Source: Streptacidiphilus jeojiense (GTDB taxonomy: Bacteria; Actinomycetota; Actinomycetes; Streptomycetales; Streptomycetaceae). From it: a DNA stretch of 64,000 nt. The notes under the pieces were generated by a model. The model had not been told where the DNA came from. It searched no databases and saw only the letters and a list, made by a program, of their open reading frames with translations. Positions 22,136-31,061 of the stretch are shown one piece after another. Position numbers and translations under genes: made by a program. Position 1 is the first letter of the stretch, and the number at the start of each line of letters is the position of its first letter. The stretch lies in NCBI RefSeq assembly GCF_000719095.1, contig NZ_JOEH01000001.1:186001-250000 (forward strand), in the 5' to 3' direction.

Positions 22136-22957
22136 CGCAGTCGCCTTCCGCGCGGCCGCCTGCGCGACGAAGGCGCCCAGCGCCTTGGGGTCGCTCAGCA
22201 GCTCGTGCTGCGCGCCGAGGTCCACCTCGTTGCCGTCCACCAGCATCGAGGGCGTCCCGAATCGGACGTGCGCGTCGTTGTACGCGGTCTGCGCCGCGTC
22301 GACCCAGCTCCGGTACCAGACCGTGCGGACCTCGGTGTCGAAGGCCGGGCCGCGCAGATGCGGCACCGTGCCGGCGATGGCCAGCAGCCGGGGCACGGTG
22401 AAGCCGTTCACCCACTCGTCCGGCTGGTTGGCGAACAGCAGCGCGTGGAACAGCGGGAAGGCACCCCGGGACAGGGCGGCCCTGGCCGCGTTGGTGGCGA
22501 GCACGGCGCCGGGACCGGGCAGCCGCTGGTCCAGCGAGGACTCCATGACGTAGCGGACCAGCACCTGGTGCCGGGCGGCCAGGGCGGCCAGTTCGGCGCC
22601 CTGCCGGCGTTCGAAGTCACGGGTGGAGGAGCAGCGGAAGTCCTCGAAGAGGGTGAGCACCACGGGGGCGTCGGCATAACCGACGTCGACGCCGGCGCCG
22701 TCCGGGGCGAGCCGCGCCGGCAGGCCGTTGAGGACCTTGCGCTGCGGGACGTCGGCGATCAGGACGGGGCGCTGGACGCTGCGGCTGGCGACCAGGGGGT
22801 CGGTCCGGTCGTAGCCGGTCGTCTGCTCCGCGACCAACCGCTGCCGGCCGCCCTCGGACAACGCCCTGCCCACGCTGGCCTCGGCGCCCACGGCGACGGC
22901 CAGCGCCACGGCGGCGACGGCCGCACGGGTCACCCGGGCACGGGTGGAGACAGCCAC
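22124..22957 (-). CDS. Exported DsbA-like thioredoxin-fold protein with a degenerate active site
   Basis: The 277-residue protein starts with a signal or anchor segment (residues 10-27, Ala/Val rich). A DsbA-like fold follows and aligns with the neighbouring 20656-21507 product: LTLFEDFRCSSTRDFERR here against VYEDLRCPACGSYEKSF there. The active site is C109-S-S-T, so the second Cys of CxxC is lost, while the downstream helical insertion and FGTPSMLVDGN are kept. It may be an isomerase-like, monothiol or non-catalytic protein. The GTG at 22957 is supported by AGGAGG 6 bases upstream. It is the first gene of the three-gene thiol cluster. Confidence 0.82.
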   Translation of the reverse strand: MAVSTRARVTRAAVAAVALAVAVGAEASVGRALSEGGRQRLVAEQTTGYDRTDPLVASRSVQRPVLIADVPQRKVLNGLPARLAPDGAGVDVGYADAPVVLTLFEDFRCSSTRDFERRQGAELAALAARHQVLVRYVMESSLDQRLPGPGAVLATNAARAALSRGAFPLFHALLFANQPDEWVNGFTVPRLLAIAGTVPHLRGPAFDTEVRTVWYRSWVDAAQTAYNDAHVRFGTPSMLVDGNEVDLGAQHELLSDPKALGAFVAQAAARKATAEQY

Positions 22958-23057
22958 GGTGGACCTCCTCTGATCGCGGTCGTGCGGGCGCGCACGGGCG
23001 GCGCCAAAAGGAGCCACCTGCCGGATCATCAACGAGGAGGGCACTCACGGGGATACG

Positions 23058-23097
23058 CGCCACGCGGCCACTCACCTGAACGAGTGACCGCGTGGCG
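23058..23097. terminator. Strong hairpin between trpA and the thiol cluster
   Basis: A 16-bp stem (23058-23073 with 23082-23097) has one mismatch and an 8-base loop. It lies downstream of trpA and upstream of the DsbA-like operon, isolating the two transcription units. Confidence 0.8.
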
Positions 23098-23116
23098 GGT
23101 TTAGGGCGACTTCGCG

Positions 23117-23144
23117 GCGGCGGCCCCGGGGCGGGGGCCGCCGC
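23117..23144 (-). terminator. trpA-proximal terminator hairpin
   Basis: A perfect 11-bp GC-only stem (GCGGCGGCCCC at 23117-23127, partner 23134-23144) with a 6-base loop begins 6 bases after the trpA stop codon. It forms a tandem pair with the hairpin at 23058-23097. Confidence 0.75.
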
Positions 23145-23150
23145 TTGGGG

Positions 23151-23957
23151 CTAACGCTTGCGGACGCCCTCGGCGAGCTCGGCGGCGAGCTCGCGGACGG
23201 CCGCGTAGCCGGCCTCCGGGGAGGCCGCGTCCAGGATCCGCTGGACGAAGGCGGAGCCGACGATCACCCCGTCGGCGAACGCCGCCACCTCGGCGGCCTG
23301 CGCCGCGGTGGAGACGCCGAGGCCGACGCAGACCGGCAGGTCGGTGGTGGCCCGGGTGCGCCGCACCAGGTCCTCGGCCATCTCGCCGACCTGGTTGCGG
23401 CTGCCGGTGACACCCATCACCGCGGCCGCGTAGACGAAGCCGGTGCCGCTGGCGGTGATGGTCGCCAGCCGCTGGTCCCGGCTGGACGGGGCGACCACGA
23501 ACACCGTGGCCAGGCCCAGTTCCTCGGCGGCGGCGAGCCAGGGGCCCGCCTCCTCGACCGGCAGGTCGGGCAGGATGCAGCCGGCTCCCCCGGCGGCGGC
23601 GAGGTCGGCGGCGAAACGGGCGGCGCCGTAGCGGTCCACCGGGTTCCAGTAGGTCATCACCAGCACCGGCACGGTCGGGTTGGCCGCGGTGACCTGACGG
23701 ACCGTCTCCAGCACGTCCCTGGTGCGGACCCCGTTGCGCAGGGCGATGTCGTCGGCGGTCTGGATGGTGGGCCCGTCCAGCACCGGGTCGCTGTGCGGCA
23801 GGCCGATCTCGACCGCGTCCGCGCCGCCGTCGATCAGCGCCTGCACGGCCTGGGCGGCGCCGTCGATGGTCGGGAAGCCGGCCGGGAGGTAGCCAATGAG
23901 GGCGGCCCGGTCCTCCGCCTTGGCGGCTGCGAGGACTCCGCTGAGCTGGGTGTTCAC
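23151..23957 (-). CDS. trpA: Tryptophan synthase alpha subunit
   Basis: The 268-residue TIM-barrel enzyme converts indole-3-glycerol phosphate to indole and glyceraldehyde 3-phosphate and channels indole to TrpB. Conserved elements are visible: [11 protein letters not shown] at the start, the catalytic Glu in [13 protein letters not shown], the catalytic Asp in [12 protein letters not shown], and the phosphate-binding [13 protein letters not shown] and GVIVGSAFV. The start codon overlaps the trpB stop by 4 bases. Confidence 0.97.
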   Translation of the reverse strand: MNTQLSGVLAAAKAEDRAALIGYLPAGFPTIDGAAQAVQALIDGGADAVEIGLPHSDPVLDGPTIQTADDIALRNGVRTRDVLETVRQVTAANPTVPVLVMTYWNPVDRYGAARFAADLAAAGGAGCILPDLPVEEAGPWLAAAEELGLATVFVVAPSSRDQRLATITASGTGFVYAAAVMGVTGSRNQVGEMAEDLVRRTRATTDLPVCVGLGVSTAAQAAEVAAFADGVIVGSAFVQRILDAASPEAGYAAVRELAAELAEGVRKR

Positions 23958-25168
23958 TTGGTCTCCCCGTCGAGCAGGCCGAAGTACTCGGCGGCGGTGT
24001 GCATGTCCTTGTCCCCGCGCCCGGAGAGGTTGACCAGGATGGTCGCGTCCGGGCCGAGCTCGCGGCCCAGCTCCAGCGCCCCGGCGAGGGCGTGCGAGCT
24101 CTCGATCGCCGGGATGATGCCCTCGGTGCGGGAGAGCAGCCGCAGGGCCTGCATGGCGGCGTCGTCGGTGCAGGGCCGGTACTCGGCGCGGCCGGAGTCC
24201 TTGAGGTAGGCGTGCTCGGGGCCGACGCCCGGGTAGTCCAGGCCGGCCGAGATGGAGTGGCTCTCGATGGTCTGGCCGTCCTCGTCCTGCAGCACGTAGG
24301 TGCGGGAGCCGTGCAGCACCCCCGGGTCGCCCTTGGTGAGGGTGGCGGCGTGGCGCGGGGTGTCCACGCCCTCGCCGGCGGCCTCGATGCCGATCAGCCG
24401 GACGCCGGCGTCGGGGATGAAGTCGTAGAAGATCCCCATCGCGTTGGAGCCGCCGCCGACGCAGGCCACCACGGCGTCCGGGAGGGCGCCGGTGCGGTCC
24501 AGCACCTGGGCCCGGGCCTCGATGCCGATCACCCGGTGGAACTCACGGACCATCATGGGGAAGGGGTGCGGTCCGGCGACGGTACCGAAGAGGTAGTGGG
24601 TGGAGTCGACGTTGGCGACCCAGTCGCGGAAGGCCTCGTTGATGGCGTCCTTGAGGGTGCGGCTGCCGGAGGTGACCGGGACCACCTCGGCGCCGAGCAT
24701 CCGCATCCGGGCGACGTTCAGCGCCTGGCGCTGGGTGTCGACCTCGCCCATGTAGATGGTGCAGTCCATGCCGAAGAGCGCCGCGGCGGTGGCGGTGGCC
24801 ACACCGTGCTGGCCCGCACCGGTCTCGGCGATCAGCCGGGTCTTGCCCATCCGGCGGGTGAGCAGGGCCTGGCCCAGGACGTTGTTGATCTTGTGCGAGC
24901 CGGTGTGGTTGAGGTCCTCGCGCTTCAGCAGGATGCGGGCTCCGCCGGCCTCGGCGGAGAAGCGGTGGACGTCGGTGAGGGGGCTCGGACGTCCGGTGTA
25001 GTCCTTGAGCAGGGCGGCGAGTTCGGCGCCGAAGGCGGGGTCGGCCTTGGCCTTCTCGTACTCGTCGGCGACCTGCTCCACGGCGGCGACCAGGGCCTCC
25101 GGGATGAAGCGGCCGCCGTAGGCTCCGAAGTAGCCACGGCCGTCGGGTGTGAGGGCGTGCGTAGACAT
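23954..25168 (-). CDS. trpB: Tryptophan synthase beta subunit
   Basis: The 404-residue PLP enzyme condenses indole with serine. The PLP-binding Lys lies in [18 protein letters not shown], the phosphate-binding loop is [10 protein letters not shown], and the conserved [17 protein letters not shown] is present. The N-terminus [14 protein letters not shown] is typical of TrpB1, the partner of TrpA. The Shine-Dalgarno sequence is GAGGACC before the ATG. About 155 bases separate it from the trpM-like gene, including a copy of the GC-rich intergenic repeat, so a separate 5' end for trpBA is possible. Confidence 0.97.
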   Translation of the reverse strand: MSTHALTPDGRGYFGAYGGRFIPEALVAAVEQVADEYEKAKADPAFGAELAALLKDYTGRPSPLTDVHRFSAEAGGARILLKREDLNHTGSHKINNVLGQALLTRRMGKTRLIAETGAGQHGVATATAAALFGMDCTIYMGEVDTQRQALNVARMRMLGAEVVPVTSGSRTLKDAINEAFRDWVANVDSTHYLFGTVAGPHPFPMMVREFHRVIGIEARAQVLDRTGALPDAVVACVGGGSNAMGIFYDFIPDAGVRLIGIEAAGEGVDTPRHAATLTKGDPGVLHGSRTYVLQDEDGQTIESHSISAGLDYPGVGPEHAYLKDSGRAEYRPCTDDAAMQALRLLSRTEGIIPAIESSHALAGALELGRELGPDATILVNLSGRGDKDMHTAAEYFGLLDGETK

Positions 25169-25261
25169 GACTGGTCCTCAGATGTGTGAGGTGGGCAGGG
25201 GCGTCGTAAGCGCAACGAGGGTGTGGGTCGGCAGGGTTCAGCAGTGCACGCATGTGGGTGG

Positions 25262-25289
25262 TTTCTCGCGCAGTTCCCCGCGCCCCTAC
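25262..25289. repeat. GC-rich intergenic repeat, single copy (locus B) between trpM and trpB
   Basis: This copy contains the full 20-base core GCGCAGTTCCCCGCGCCCCT inside a probable operon, between trpM and trpB. As a single arm it cannot form the long hairpin seen at 55073-55118 and 61328-61407. Confidence 0.75.
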
Positions 25290-25323
25290 GGTGCTGCATG
25301 GCTGAGCTGCTGCGGACAGTCCT

Positions 25324-25578
25324 CTAGCTGCGCGGGCCCTGCCATCGGCGGCCGGGGACCTGGCCCGGCTCGGCGCCGATCACGTAGCGGACGCGCCGCC
25401 CCAGCACGCGGCGCGCGGGCGCGCGGCAGCCGCGCTGGAGGACGTAGCCGATGCGCACCGGAGGGTGGGGATCGGGTGCGAGGAACGAGTGCCCGGTACC
25501 CGCCCGGAGGGGAGCAGCGGCGGAGGACGACCCTCGACGCAGTTTGCATCCGGGTTGGAGGCGGGGGGACATGGCCAT
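25324..25578 (-). CDS. trpM: TrpM/TrpX-like small basic protein in the trp cluster
   Basis: The 84-residue Arg-rich protein is encoded between trpC and trpB, 16 bases after the trpC stop. The C-terminal half (VRIGYVLQRGCRAPARRV, then RRVRYVIGAEPGQVPGRRW) recalls TrpM of Streptomyces coelicolor, a small modulator of tryptophan biosynthesis encoded at the same place. That identification rests on memory of sequence and position. The start is uncertain: ATG at 25578 or two codons later, neither with a good ribosome-binding site, so translation may be coupled to trpC. Confidence 0.65.
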   Translation of the reverse strand: MAMSPRLQPGCKLRRGSSSAAAPLRAGTGHSFLAPDPHPPVRIGYVLQRGCRAPARRVLGRRVRYVIGAEPGQVPGRRWQGPRS

Positions 25579-25594
25579 GAGGGTAGCGGGTTTC

Positions 25595-26401
25595 TCAGCG
25601 GCCGTGGCGGATGGCCGGGTGGGCGCCGGCGGCGACCAGGTCGGCGACGGCGGCCTTGGGGTCGCGGCCGGTGACCAGGGACTCGCCGACCAGGACGGCG
25701 TCGGCGCCGTCGTTGGCGTAGGCGATCAGGTCGTGCGGGCCGCGGACGCCCGACTCGGCGACCTTGACGATGTGCGACGGGATGGACGGCGCGACATTGG
25801 CGAAGGTGTCCCGGTCGACCTTGAGGTCCTTGAGGTTGCGGGCGTTCACGCCGATGATCCGCGCGCCGGCGTCCACCGCGCGCGCGACCTCCTCCTCGTC
25901 GTGCACCTCGACCAGCGGGGTCAGCCCGATCGACTGGGCCCGCTCGATCAGCGACTCCAGCGCCGGCTGCTCCAGCGCGGCGACGATCAGCAGGGCCAGG
26001 TCGGCGCCGGCGGCGCGGGCCTCCCACAGCTGGTAGGCGGTGACGATGAAGTCCTTGCGCAGCAGCGGGGTGTCGACCGCCGCGCGCACCGCCTTGAGGT
26101 CGGCCAGCGAGCCGCCGAAGCGGCGCTGCTCGGTGAGGACCGAGATGGCGGCGGCACCGCCCGCGGCGTAGTCCGCGGCGAGGGCGGCCGGGTCGGCGAT
26201 CGCGGCCAGCGCGCCCTTGGACGGGCTGGAGCGCTTGACCTCGCAGATCACCCGCACGCTGTCGCCGCGCAGGGCGGCCACGCCGTCCTTGGCCAGCGGG
26301 GCCTGGACGGCCAGTTCCTTGAGCTCGTCCAGGGACACCAGCTTCTGGCGCTCTTCGAGGTCCTCACGGACTCCGGCGATGATCTCGTCGAGCACGCTCA
26401 C
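25595..26401 (-). CDS. trpC: Indole-3-glycerol-phosphate synthase
   Basis: The 268-residue TIM barrel closes CdRP to indole-3-glycerol phosphate. Conserved segments are [15 protein letters not shown] (catalytic Lys and phosphate loop), [37 protein letters not shown] and [15 protein letters not shown]. The frame is open to 26506, but the GTG at 26401 follows AAGGGGG by 8 bases and gives the family start [15 protein letters not shown]. There is no fused TrpF domain, consistent with PriA doing that step. Confidence 0.96.
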   Translation of the reverse strand: MSVLDEIIAGVREDLEERQKLVSLDELKELAVQAPLAKDGVAALRGDSVRVICEVKRSSPSKGALAAIADPAALAADYAAGGAAAISVLTEQRRFGGSLADLKAVRAAVDTPLLRKDFIVTAYQLWEARAAGADLALLIVAALEQPALESLIERAQSIGLTPLVEVHDEEEVARAVDAGARIIGVNARNLKDLKVDRDTFANVAPSIPSHIVKVAESGVRGPHDLIAYANDGADAVLVGESLVTGRDPKAAVADLVAAGAHPAIRHGR

Positions 26402-26548
26402 GCTGGACGCCCCCTTCTGCAGGTGTGGATGGCGGGGTGGTGGAGATTGGCCCGGCTGCTTCCAGCCGCTGTCGATGGTATCCGCCGGAACCGCCATGGC
26501 CTGCATCGAGCCACGCCCGGTCTCGTTGGCTGGACACGACGCCGCTGG

Positions 26549-26992
26549 TCACAGCCCTGACAGCGGGACCGAGGGCGGGGCCAGGAACGAGCCGAACGGA
26601 AGGTTGCGCAGCACCGTGAAGGCCACCAGGGCGGCGATCAGGCCCCACGTCCAGCGGCGCGGGATGCCGGGCACCGGGCTGCGCCGCCCGCGCGCCGCGC
26701 GGTAGGTCCAGCGGGCCCAGAACACGGTGGCCAGCACCACCGAGGCCACGACCAGGACGTTGTCGTGCACGGCGGCCGACAGGTCGCCGCGGGTCAGCTC
26801 GTGGACGCAGCGCAGCCCGCCGCAGGCGGGGCACCACCAGCCGGTGAGCAGCAGGAACGGGCAGGTGGGGTAGTGGCCGGGGTGGTTGGGATCGACCTCG
26901 GCCACATACGCCGTCGCCGCGCCGACCGCCGCGAGGGCGACCGCCGGCGCGGTCAGGGATCGGGGGGCGGGGCGACCCGCCGCATCCGACAC
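26549..26992 (-). CDS. DUF2752-family membrane protein
   Basis: The 147-residue protein has three or four hydrophobic segments and the DUF2752 core GHYPTCPFLLLTGWWCPACGGLR, in which two Cys residues form a CPxC pair. Function is unknown. It lies in the trp cluster between the HGxxPAAW gene (2 bases upstream) and trpC. GTG start. Confidence 0.85.
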   Translation of the reverse strand: MSDAAGRPAPRSLTAPAVALAAVGAATAYVAEVDPNHPGHYPTCPFLLLTGWWCPACGGLRCVHELTRGDLSAAVHDNVLVVASVVLATVFWARWTYRAARGRRSPVPGIPRRWTWGLIAALVAFTVLRNLPFGSFLAPPSVPLSGL

Positions 26993-26994
26993 GG

Positions 26995-27249
26995 TCAGTG
27001 CGAGGCGCCGGTGCCGACCGGGGTCTTCTTGGCGGTGTCGACCTTCGGGGCCGTGTCGACCTTCTTGCCGTAGCCGGCCGCCGACAGCATCTTGCCGACG
27101 CCCGGGCCGACCAGGGCCAGCACGAGTCCGACGATGACCAGGATCGGGCTGGGAATGACCATGGCCACACCGGCGAGCAAGAAGCCGATGAAGGAGATGG
27201 TCACCCCGGTCCAGGCGGCGGTGGTGTGTCCGTGGGCACTACCCGACAT
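26995..27249 (-). CDS. HGxxPAAW-motif small membrane protein
   Basis: The 84-residue protein has the N-terminal HGHTTAAW motif (Thr in place of the usual Pro), two membrane helices (residues 14-32 and 36-55), and a hydrophilic, Lys-containing tail. It is a conserved actinobacterial family of unknown function found beside trp genes. The start ATG has AAGGAG 6 bases upstream. Confidence 0.85.
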   Translation of the reverse strand: MSGSAHGHTTAAWTGVTISFIGFLLAGVAMVIPSPILVIVGLVLALVGPGVGKMLSAAGYGKKVDTAPKVDTAKKTPVGTGASH

Positions 27250-27348
27250 TGCTGCTCCTTGGTTGCACGGTGTCTCTCAATGCTGACTCTCGCTGCACAT
27301 TGTTCCGTACGCCGGTCCGCGCCGCCGTGCGGGGTGGCCCACTGTGAC

Positions 27349-28023
27349 CTAACGTGTCGGGTCCTCGCCCCGGTCCATGGCCTTCCACAGGTCGGCCGGG
27401 GTCTCCTGGTCGGGCGTGGCGCGCTTCGCGGCGGCTCCGCGGGGGCGGCCGGCCGCCTTACCGGGGGCGTCGTAGCGCGCGGACATGCCCGGCCAGTCGC
27501 GGCCCCTGGCGAGCACCAGCAGGCCGCCGAGGAGCAGCAGGACGCCGCCGAGCGCCCCGACCCAGGGCCAGAGGGTGTGGCCGACCCCGGTGGCGGTGGC
27601 CTTGGTGAGGCCGACGGCGCGGGCGGCCTTGCTGTCCAGGGCGCCGTCCCCGGTGGCGGCGAGCAGGGCGGTCACCGCCACTCCGGCACCGGCCAGGGCC
27701 AGCAGCGCGCCGACCACGGCCCGGCCGACGCCGCGCACGGTGAAGACGGCCACCGCGGCGGCCAGCGCCACCAGGGCCAGCGCCCCGGGCAGTCCGCTGG
27801 TCTCGGAGCCGCTGGCGGAGACCTTGAGCCGGGTGGTCTGGAAGGCGACGCTGCCGTGCGCCCAGGTCTGTCCGGCGGCGAGCAGCACCACGGCCGCACC
27901 GACGACGGTGAGCAGCAGCATCAGGGCGAGGCTGCGCCGGTCCGGACGGCGCGGGGCGGCGTCCTCGGCGGGGGTCCCGTCAGGGGTCTCGGTCTCTGGT
28001 TCGGTCACGGGCAGCGCGGTCAC
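27349..28023 (-). CDS. TIGR02234 family (trp-region) membrane protein
   Basis: The 224-residue protein has four transmembrane segments, at about residues 33-52, 83-102, 109-130 and 155-175. The segment LLLAAGQTWAHGSVAFQ matches the trp-region conserved membrane family TIGR02234 as I remember it. The C-terminus is charged and ends DLWKAMDRGEDPTR. Function is unknown. It lies 43 bases downstream of trpE, so is almost certainly co-transcribed. Confidence 0.85.
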   Translation of the reverse strand: MTALPVTEPETETPDGTPAEDAAPRRPDRRSLALMLLLTVVGAAVVLLAAGQTWAHGSVAFQTTRLKVSASGSETSGLPGALALVALAAAVAVFTVRGVGRAVVGALLALAGAGVAVTALLAATGDGALDSKAARAVGLTKATATGVGHTLWPWVGALGGVLLLLGGLLVLARGRDWPGMSARYDAPGKAAGRPRGAAAKRATPDQETPADLWKAMDRGEDPTR

Positions 28024-28066
28024 CGTTCCAGTGTGCCCTGAGCCCGCGCGGCGGCCGGACGCAGGG

Positions 28067-29605
28067 TCACCGCACCGGTTGCAGGGTGCTCGCGCCCGCC
28101 ACCGCCCGGAGCACGGCGGCGGCCTTGTTGCGGCACTCCGCGTCCTCGCTCTCGGGCACCGAGTCGGCGACCACCCCCGCGCCGGCCTGGACGTAGGCCC
28201 TGCCGTCCCGGATCAGCGCGGTGCGGATGGCGATGGCGGTGTCGGAGTCGCCGGCGAAGTCCAGGTAGCCGACGCAGCCGCCGTAGAGGCCGCGCCGGGT
28301 GGGCTCCAGCTCCTCGATGATCTGCATGGCGCGGGGCTTGGGCGCCCCGGACAGCGTCCCGGCCGGGAAGCAGGCGGTGAGCACGTCGAAGGCGGTGCGG
28401 TCGGCGGCGACCCGGCCGGTGACGGTGGAGACGATGTGCATCACATGGCTGTAGCGCTCCACCGTCATGAACTCCACCACCTCGACGCTGCCGGGGGCGC
28501 AGACCCGGCCCAGGTCGTTGCGGCCTAGGTCGACCAGCATCAGGTGCTCGGCGCGCTCCTTGGGGTCGGCCAGCAGCTCGGCGGCCAGGGCGGCGTCCTC
28601 CTCGGGGGTGGCGCCGCGGTGCCTGGTGCCGGCGATGGGGTGCACCATGGCGCGCCCGTCCTCGACCTTGACCAGCGCCTCGGGGCTGGAGCCGACCACG
28701 TCGAAGTCGGCGCCGCCGGCGGTGCCCGCGAAGCGGAACAGGTACATGTAGGGGCTGGGGTTGGTGGCCCGCAGCACCCGGTAGACGTCCAGGGCGCTGG
28801 CCGGGCAGGGGACCTCGAACCGCTGCGAGGGCACCACCTGGAAGGCCTCGCCGGCCCTGATCCGCTCCTTGACCTCCTCGACGGCGGCCCGGTAGGGGGC
28901 GCCGCCGAAGGGCGAGACCGCGTCGACCGAGGCGACCGGGGTGAGCGCGGCGGCGCCGGCGTCCACCGGGCGGGCCAGGTCCGCGGTCATCGCGTCCAGC
29001 CGGGCCACGGCGTCCGCGTGGGCGGCGTCGACACCGGTGGGACGGTCGTCGTGGTTCACCGCGTTGGCGATCAGTATCACCGTGCCGTTGGCGTGGTCCA
29101 GCACGGCCAGGTCGGTGGCGAGCAGCATGGTCAGCTCGGGCAGGCCCAGGTCGTCCGGGGCGATCACCGGCAGCCGTTCCAGCCGGCGGACCACGTCGTA
29201 GCCGAGGTAGCCGACCATCCCGCCGGTGAACGGCGGGAGTTCACCGTCCCGGTGCAGGTCCCGGGGGGTGTGCAGGGCCTCGACGGTGGCCCGCAGCACC
29301 TCCAGCGGGTCGCCCTCGGTGGGCACCCCGACCGGCGGGTCGCCGAGCCAGCGGGCCCGTCCCTCCTGGTCCACCGTCAGCGCCGCGCTGCTGCGGACGC
29401 CGACGAAGGAGTACCGGGACCAGGACCGGCCCTGCTCGGCGGACTCCAGCAGGAAGGTGTTGGGGCGTTCGGCGGCGAGCTTGCGGTACAGGCCGACGGG
29501 GGTGTCCCCGTCCGCGAGCAGCCGACGGACCACCGGAATGACCCGGCGGTCCACGGCGAGCTTGCGGAAGGTCTCGAGATCGGGGCTGACGGTGCCGGTG
29601 GTCAT
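28067..29605 (-). CDS. trpE: Anthranilate synthase component I
   Basis: The 512-residue chorismate-utilising enzyme makes anthranilate with a separate TrpG amidotransferase, not encoded here. The tryptophan feedback site is present as [17 protein letters not shown]. The catalytic domain shows [11 protein letters not shown], the motif [32 protein letters not shown] and [17 protein letters not shown]. There is no fused TrpG domain. It lies 19 bases downstream of hisI. TACGCT ending 8 bases before the ATG could be an internal, leaderless promoter. Confidence 0.97.
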   Translation of the reverse strand: MTTGTVSPDLETFRKLAVDRRVIPVVRRLLADGDTPVGLYRKLAAERPNTFLLESAEQGRSWSRYSFVGVRSSAALTVDQEGRARWLGDPPVGVPTEGDPLEVLRATVEALHTPRDLHRDGELPPFTGGMVGYLGYDVVRRLERLPVIAPDDLGLPELTMLLATDLAVLDHANGTVILIANAVNHDDRPTGVDAAHADAVARLDAMTADLARPVDAGAAALTPVASVDAVSPFGGAPYRAAVEEVKERIRAGEAFQVVPSQRFEVPCPASALDVYRVLRATNPSPYMYLFRFAGTAGGADFDVVGSSPEALVKVEDGRAMVHPIAGTRHRGATPEEDAALAAELLADPKERAEHLMLVDLGRNDLGRVCAPGSVEVVEFMTVERYSHVMHIVSTVTGRVAADRTAFDVLTACFPAGTLSGAPKPRAMQIIEELEPTRRGLYGGCVGYLDFAGDSDTAIAIRTALIRDGRAYVQAGAGVVADSVPESEDAECRNKAAAVLRAVAGASTLQPVR

Positions 29606-29624
29606 GGTTGCGCAGCGTATCCGA

Positions 29625-30026
29625 TCAGGTCGAGGTGGTGCCGGGGGCCGAGACCGGCAACTGCCCGGCGTCGAAGCAGGTCCGGTCGCCGGTGTGGCAG
29701 GCGGCGCCGACCTGGTCGACCTGGACCAGCAGGGTGTCGCCGTCGCAGTCGAGGGCGACCGACTTCACCAGCTGGAGGTGGCCCGAGGTGTCGCCCTTGA
29801 CCCAGTACTCGCTGCGGCTGCGGGACCAGTAGGTGCAGCGCCCGGTGGTGAGGGTGCGGTGCAGGGCCTCGTCGTCCATCCAACCCATCATCAGCACCTC
29901 CCCGGTGTCGTACTGCTGCGCGACGGCGGGGACCAGCCCCTGCGGGTCGCGCTTCAGACGTGCGGCGACCTCGGGGGCCAGGGCGGTGCTGCCGGGGGCG
30001 GCGGGAGATGCGGACATGCCGTCCAT
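29625..30026 (-). CDS. hisI: Phosphoribosyl-AMP cyclohydrolase
   Basis: The 133-residue enzyme performs the third step of histidine synthesis, opening the purine ring of PR-AMP. It has the zinc/magnesium-binding motifs of the family: [31 protein letters not shown], and the Cys/His set [26 protein letters not shown]. There is no fused HisE domain. A second ATG three codons in is an alternative start. It heads the trpE unit instead of the main his operon 16 kb away. Confidence 0.96.
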   Translation of the reverse strand: MDGMSASPAAPGSTALAPEVAARLKRDPQGLVPAVAQQYDTGEVLMMGWMDDEALHRTLTTGRCTYWSRSRSEYWVKGDTSGHLQLVKSVALDCDGDTLLVQVDQVGAACHTGDRTCFDAGQLPVSAPGTTST

Positions 30027-30169
30027 TGTGCCAAGGCGGCGGGCCGGCGGGGAGCAGCACGGATATATGGGGATGATCCAGGTGAATTCCCCGGATCCGG
30101 CCGAGTCGATGAGGCTTTTTGTTCGACCTGGCTCTCATCGACCCCTTACCTACCGGCATTGTGTACGCC

Positions 30170-31033
30170 ATGAGTTACCCGCCGCCTCCTCAGCAACCGC
30201 CTTACGGCGGCCAGGACCAGCCGCCGCAGCAGCCCCCGCAGCAGCCCGCTCCCGGCTTCGGTCCGCCGCAGCCCTATCCGGGGCCGCCGCAGTACCAGAA
30301 CTTCCCCAACCAGCCCCAGTACCCGGGCCAGCCGCCCTACCCCGGCCAGCCGGAGCAGCCCCCGTACGGGCCGCCGCAGTACCCGGGACAGCTCCAGCCG
30401 CCGTACGGACCGCCCGGTGGCGGCAACGGCGGCGGACGGGGCAAGACCGTCGCCATCGTGGTCGGCTCGGTGGTCGCGCTGGCCATCGTCGGCACCGGCA
30501 TAGCCGTGGCCATGCACGGCTCGGGGAACGGCAACACCCCGGTCGCGTCGCAGAGCTCCCCGCTGGTGCTGCCCTCCGGCACGCTGCCCTCGTCCCTGCC
30601 GTCCGAGCTGCCCAGCGACCTCCCCAGCGATCTGCCCAGTGACCTGCCGAGCGCGCTGCCCAGCGCCTCCTCCAGCGACCTCACCTACAAGGCGGTCGAG
30701 CTGAAGAAGGGTCAGTGCTACAGCGACCCGGCCATCACCTTCACCGTCGACGACATCACCGTGCGCAACTGCACCAGCTCCCACGACGGCCAGGTGACCG
30801 CCGTGGTGACCATCCCCAGCGGGTTGACCACGGACGACGCCATCAGCTCCAAGGCCGACAGCATCTGCCACCCCATCAACTCCACGGTCTACCAGCGGCA
30901 GCCGGGCAGCCCGGACCTCTCCGGCAGTGTCTTCTACCCGGTGCTGGACGCCTACAGGAACGGTGACCACACCGGGTACTGCGTGCTCACCATCGACATC
31001 GGCGGCACCAAACTGACCGCACCGCTGCGCTGA
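30170..31033 (+). CDS. Pro/Gln-rich single-pass membrane protein with septum-formation-like domain
   Basis: The 287-residue protein has three parts. Residues 1-85 are extremely Pro/Gln/Tyr-rich (PPQQPPYGGQ type repeats). A transmembrane helix follows a Gly-rich linker (AIVVGSVVALAIVGTGIAVAM). An extracellular linker has tandem LPSD/LPSE tetrapeptides. The last 115 residues form a Cys-containing domain (KKGQCYSDP, NCTSSHDGQV, ADSICHPI, GYCVLTID) resembling the 'septum formation' domain. The ATG at 30170 is chosen because it starts the Pro-rich tail; CATTGT ends 7 bases upstream. The C-terminal domain is shared with the next gene. Confidence 0.75.
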   Translation: MSYPPPPQQPPYGGQDQPPQQPPQQPAPGFGPPQPYPGPPQYQNFPNQPQYPGQPPYPGQPEQPPYGPPQYPGQLQPPYGPPGGGNGGGRGKTVAIVVGSVVALAIVGTGIAVAMHGSGNGNTPVASQSSPLVLPSGTLPSSLPSELPSDLPSDLPSDLPSALPSASSSDLTYKAVELKKGQCYSDPAITFTVDDITVRNCTSSHDGQVTAVVTIPSGLTTDDAISSKADSICHPINSTVYQRQPGSPDLSGSVFYPVLDAYRNGDHTGYCVLTIDIGGTKLTAPLR

Positions 31034-31061
31034 GACCCGCCCAGCGGGCATCCTGGGGAAC

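Noticed and set aside
26402..26548. A possible trp attenuator or leader peptide before trpC
   Set aside because: There is only one Trp codon in the candidate frame, and the only hairpin (CGGCTG-GAAG-CAGCCG) is 6 bp with no alternative antiterminator.
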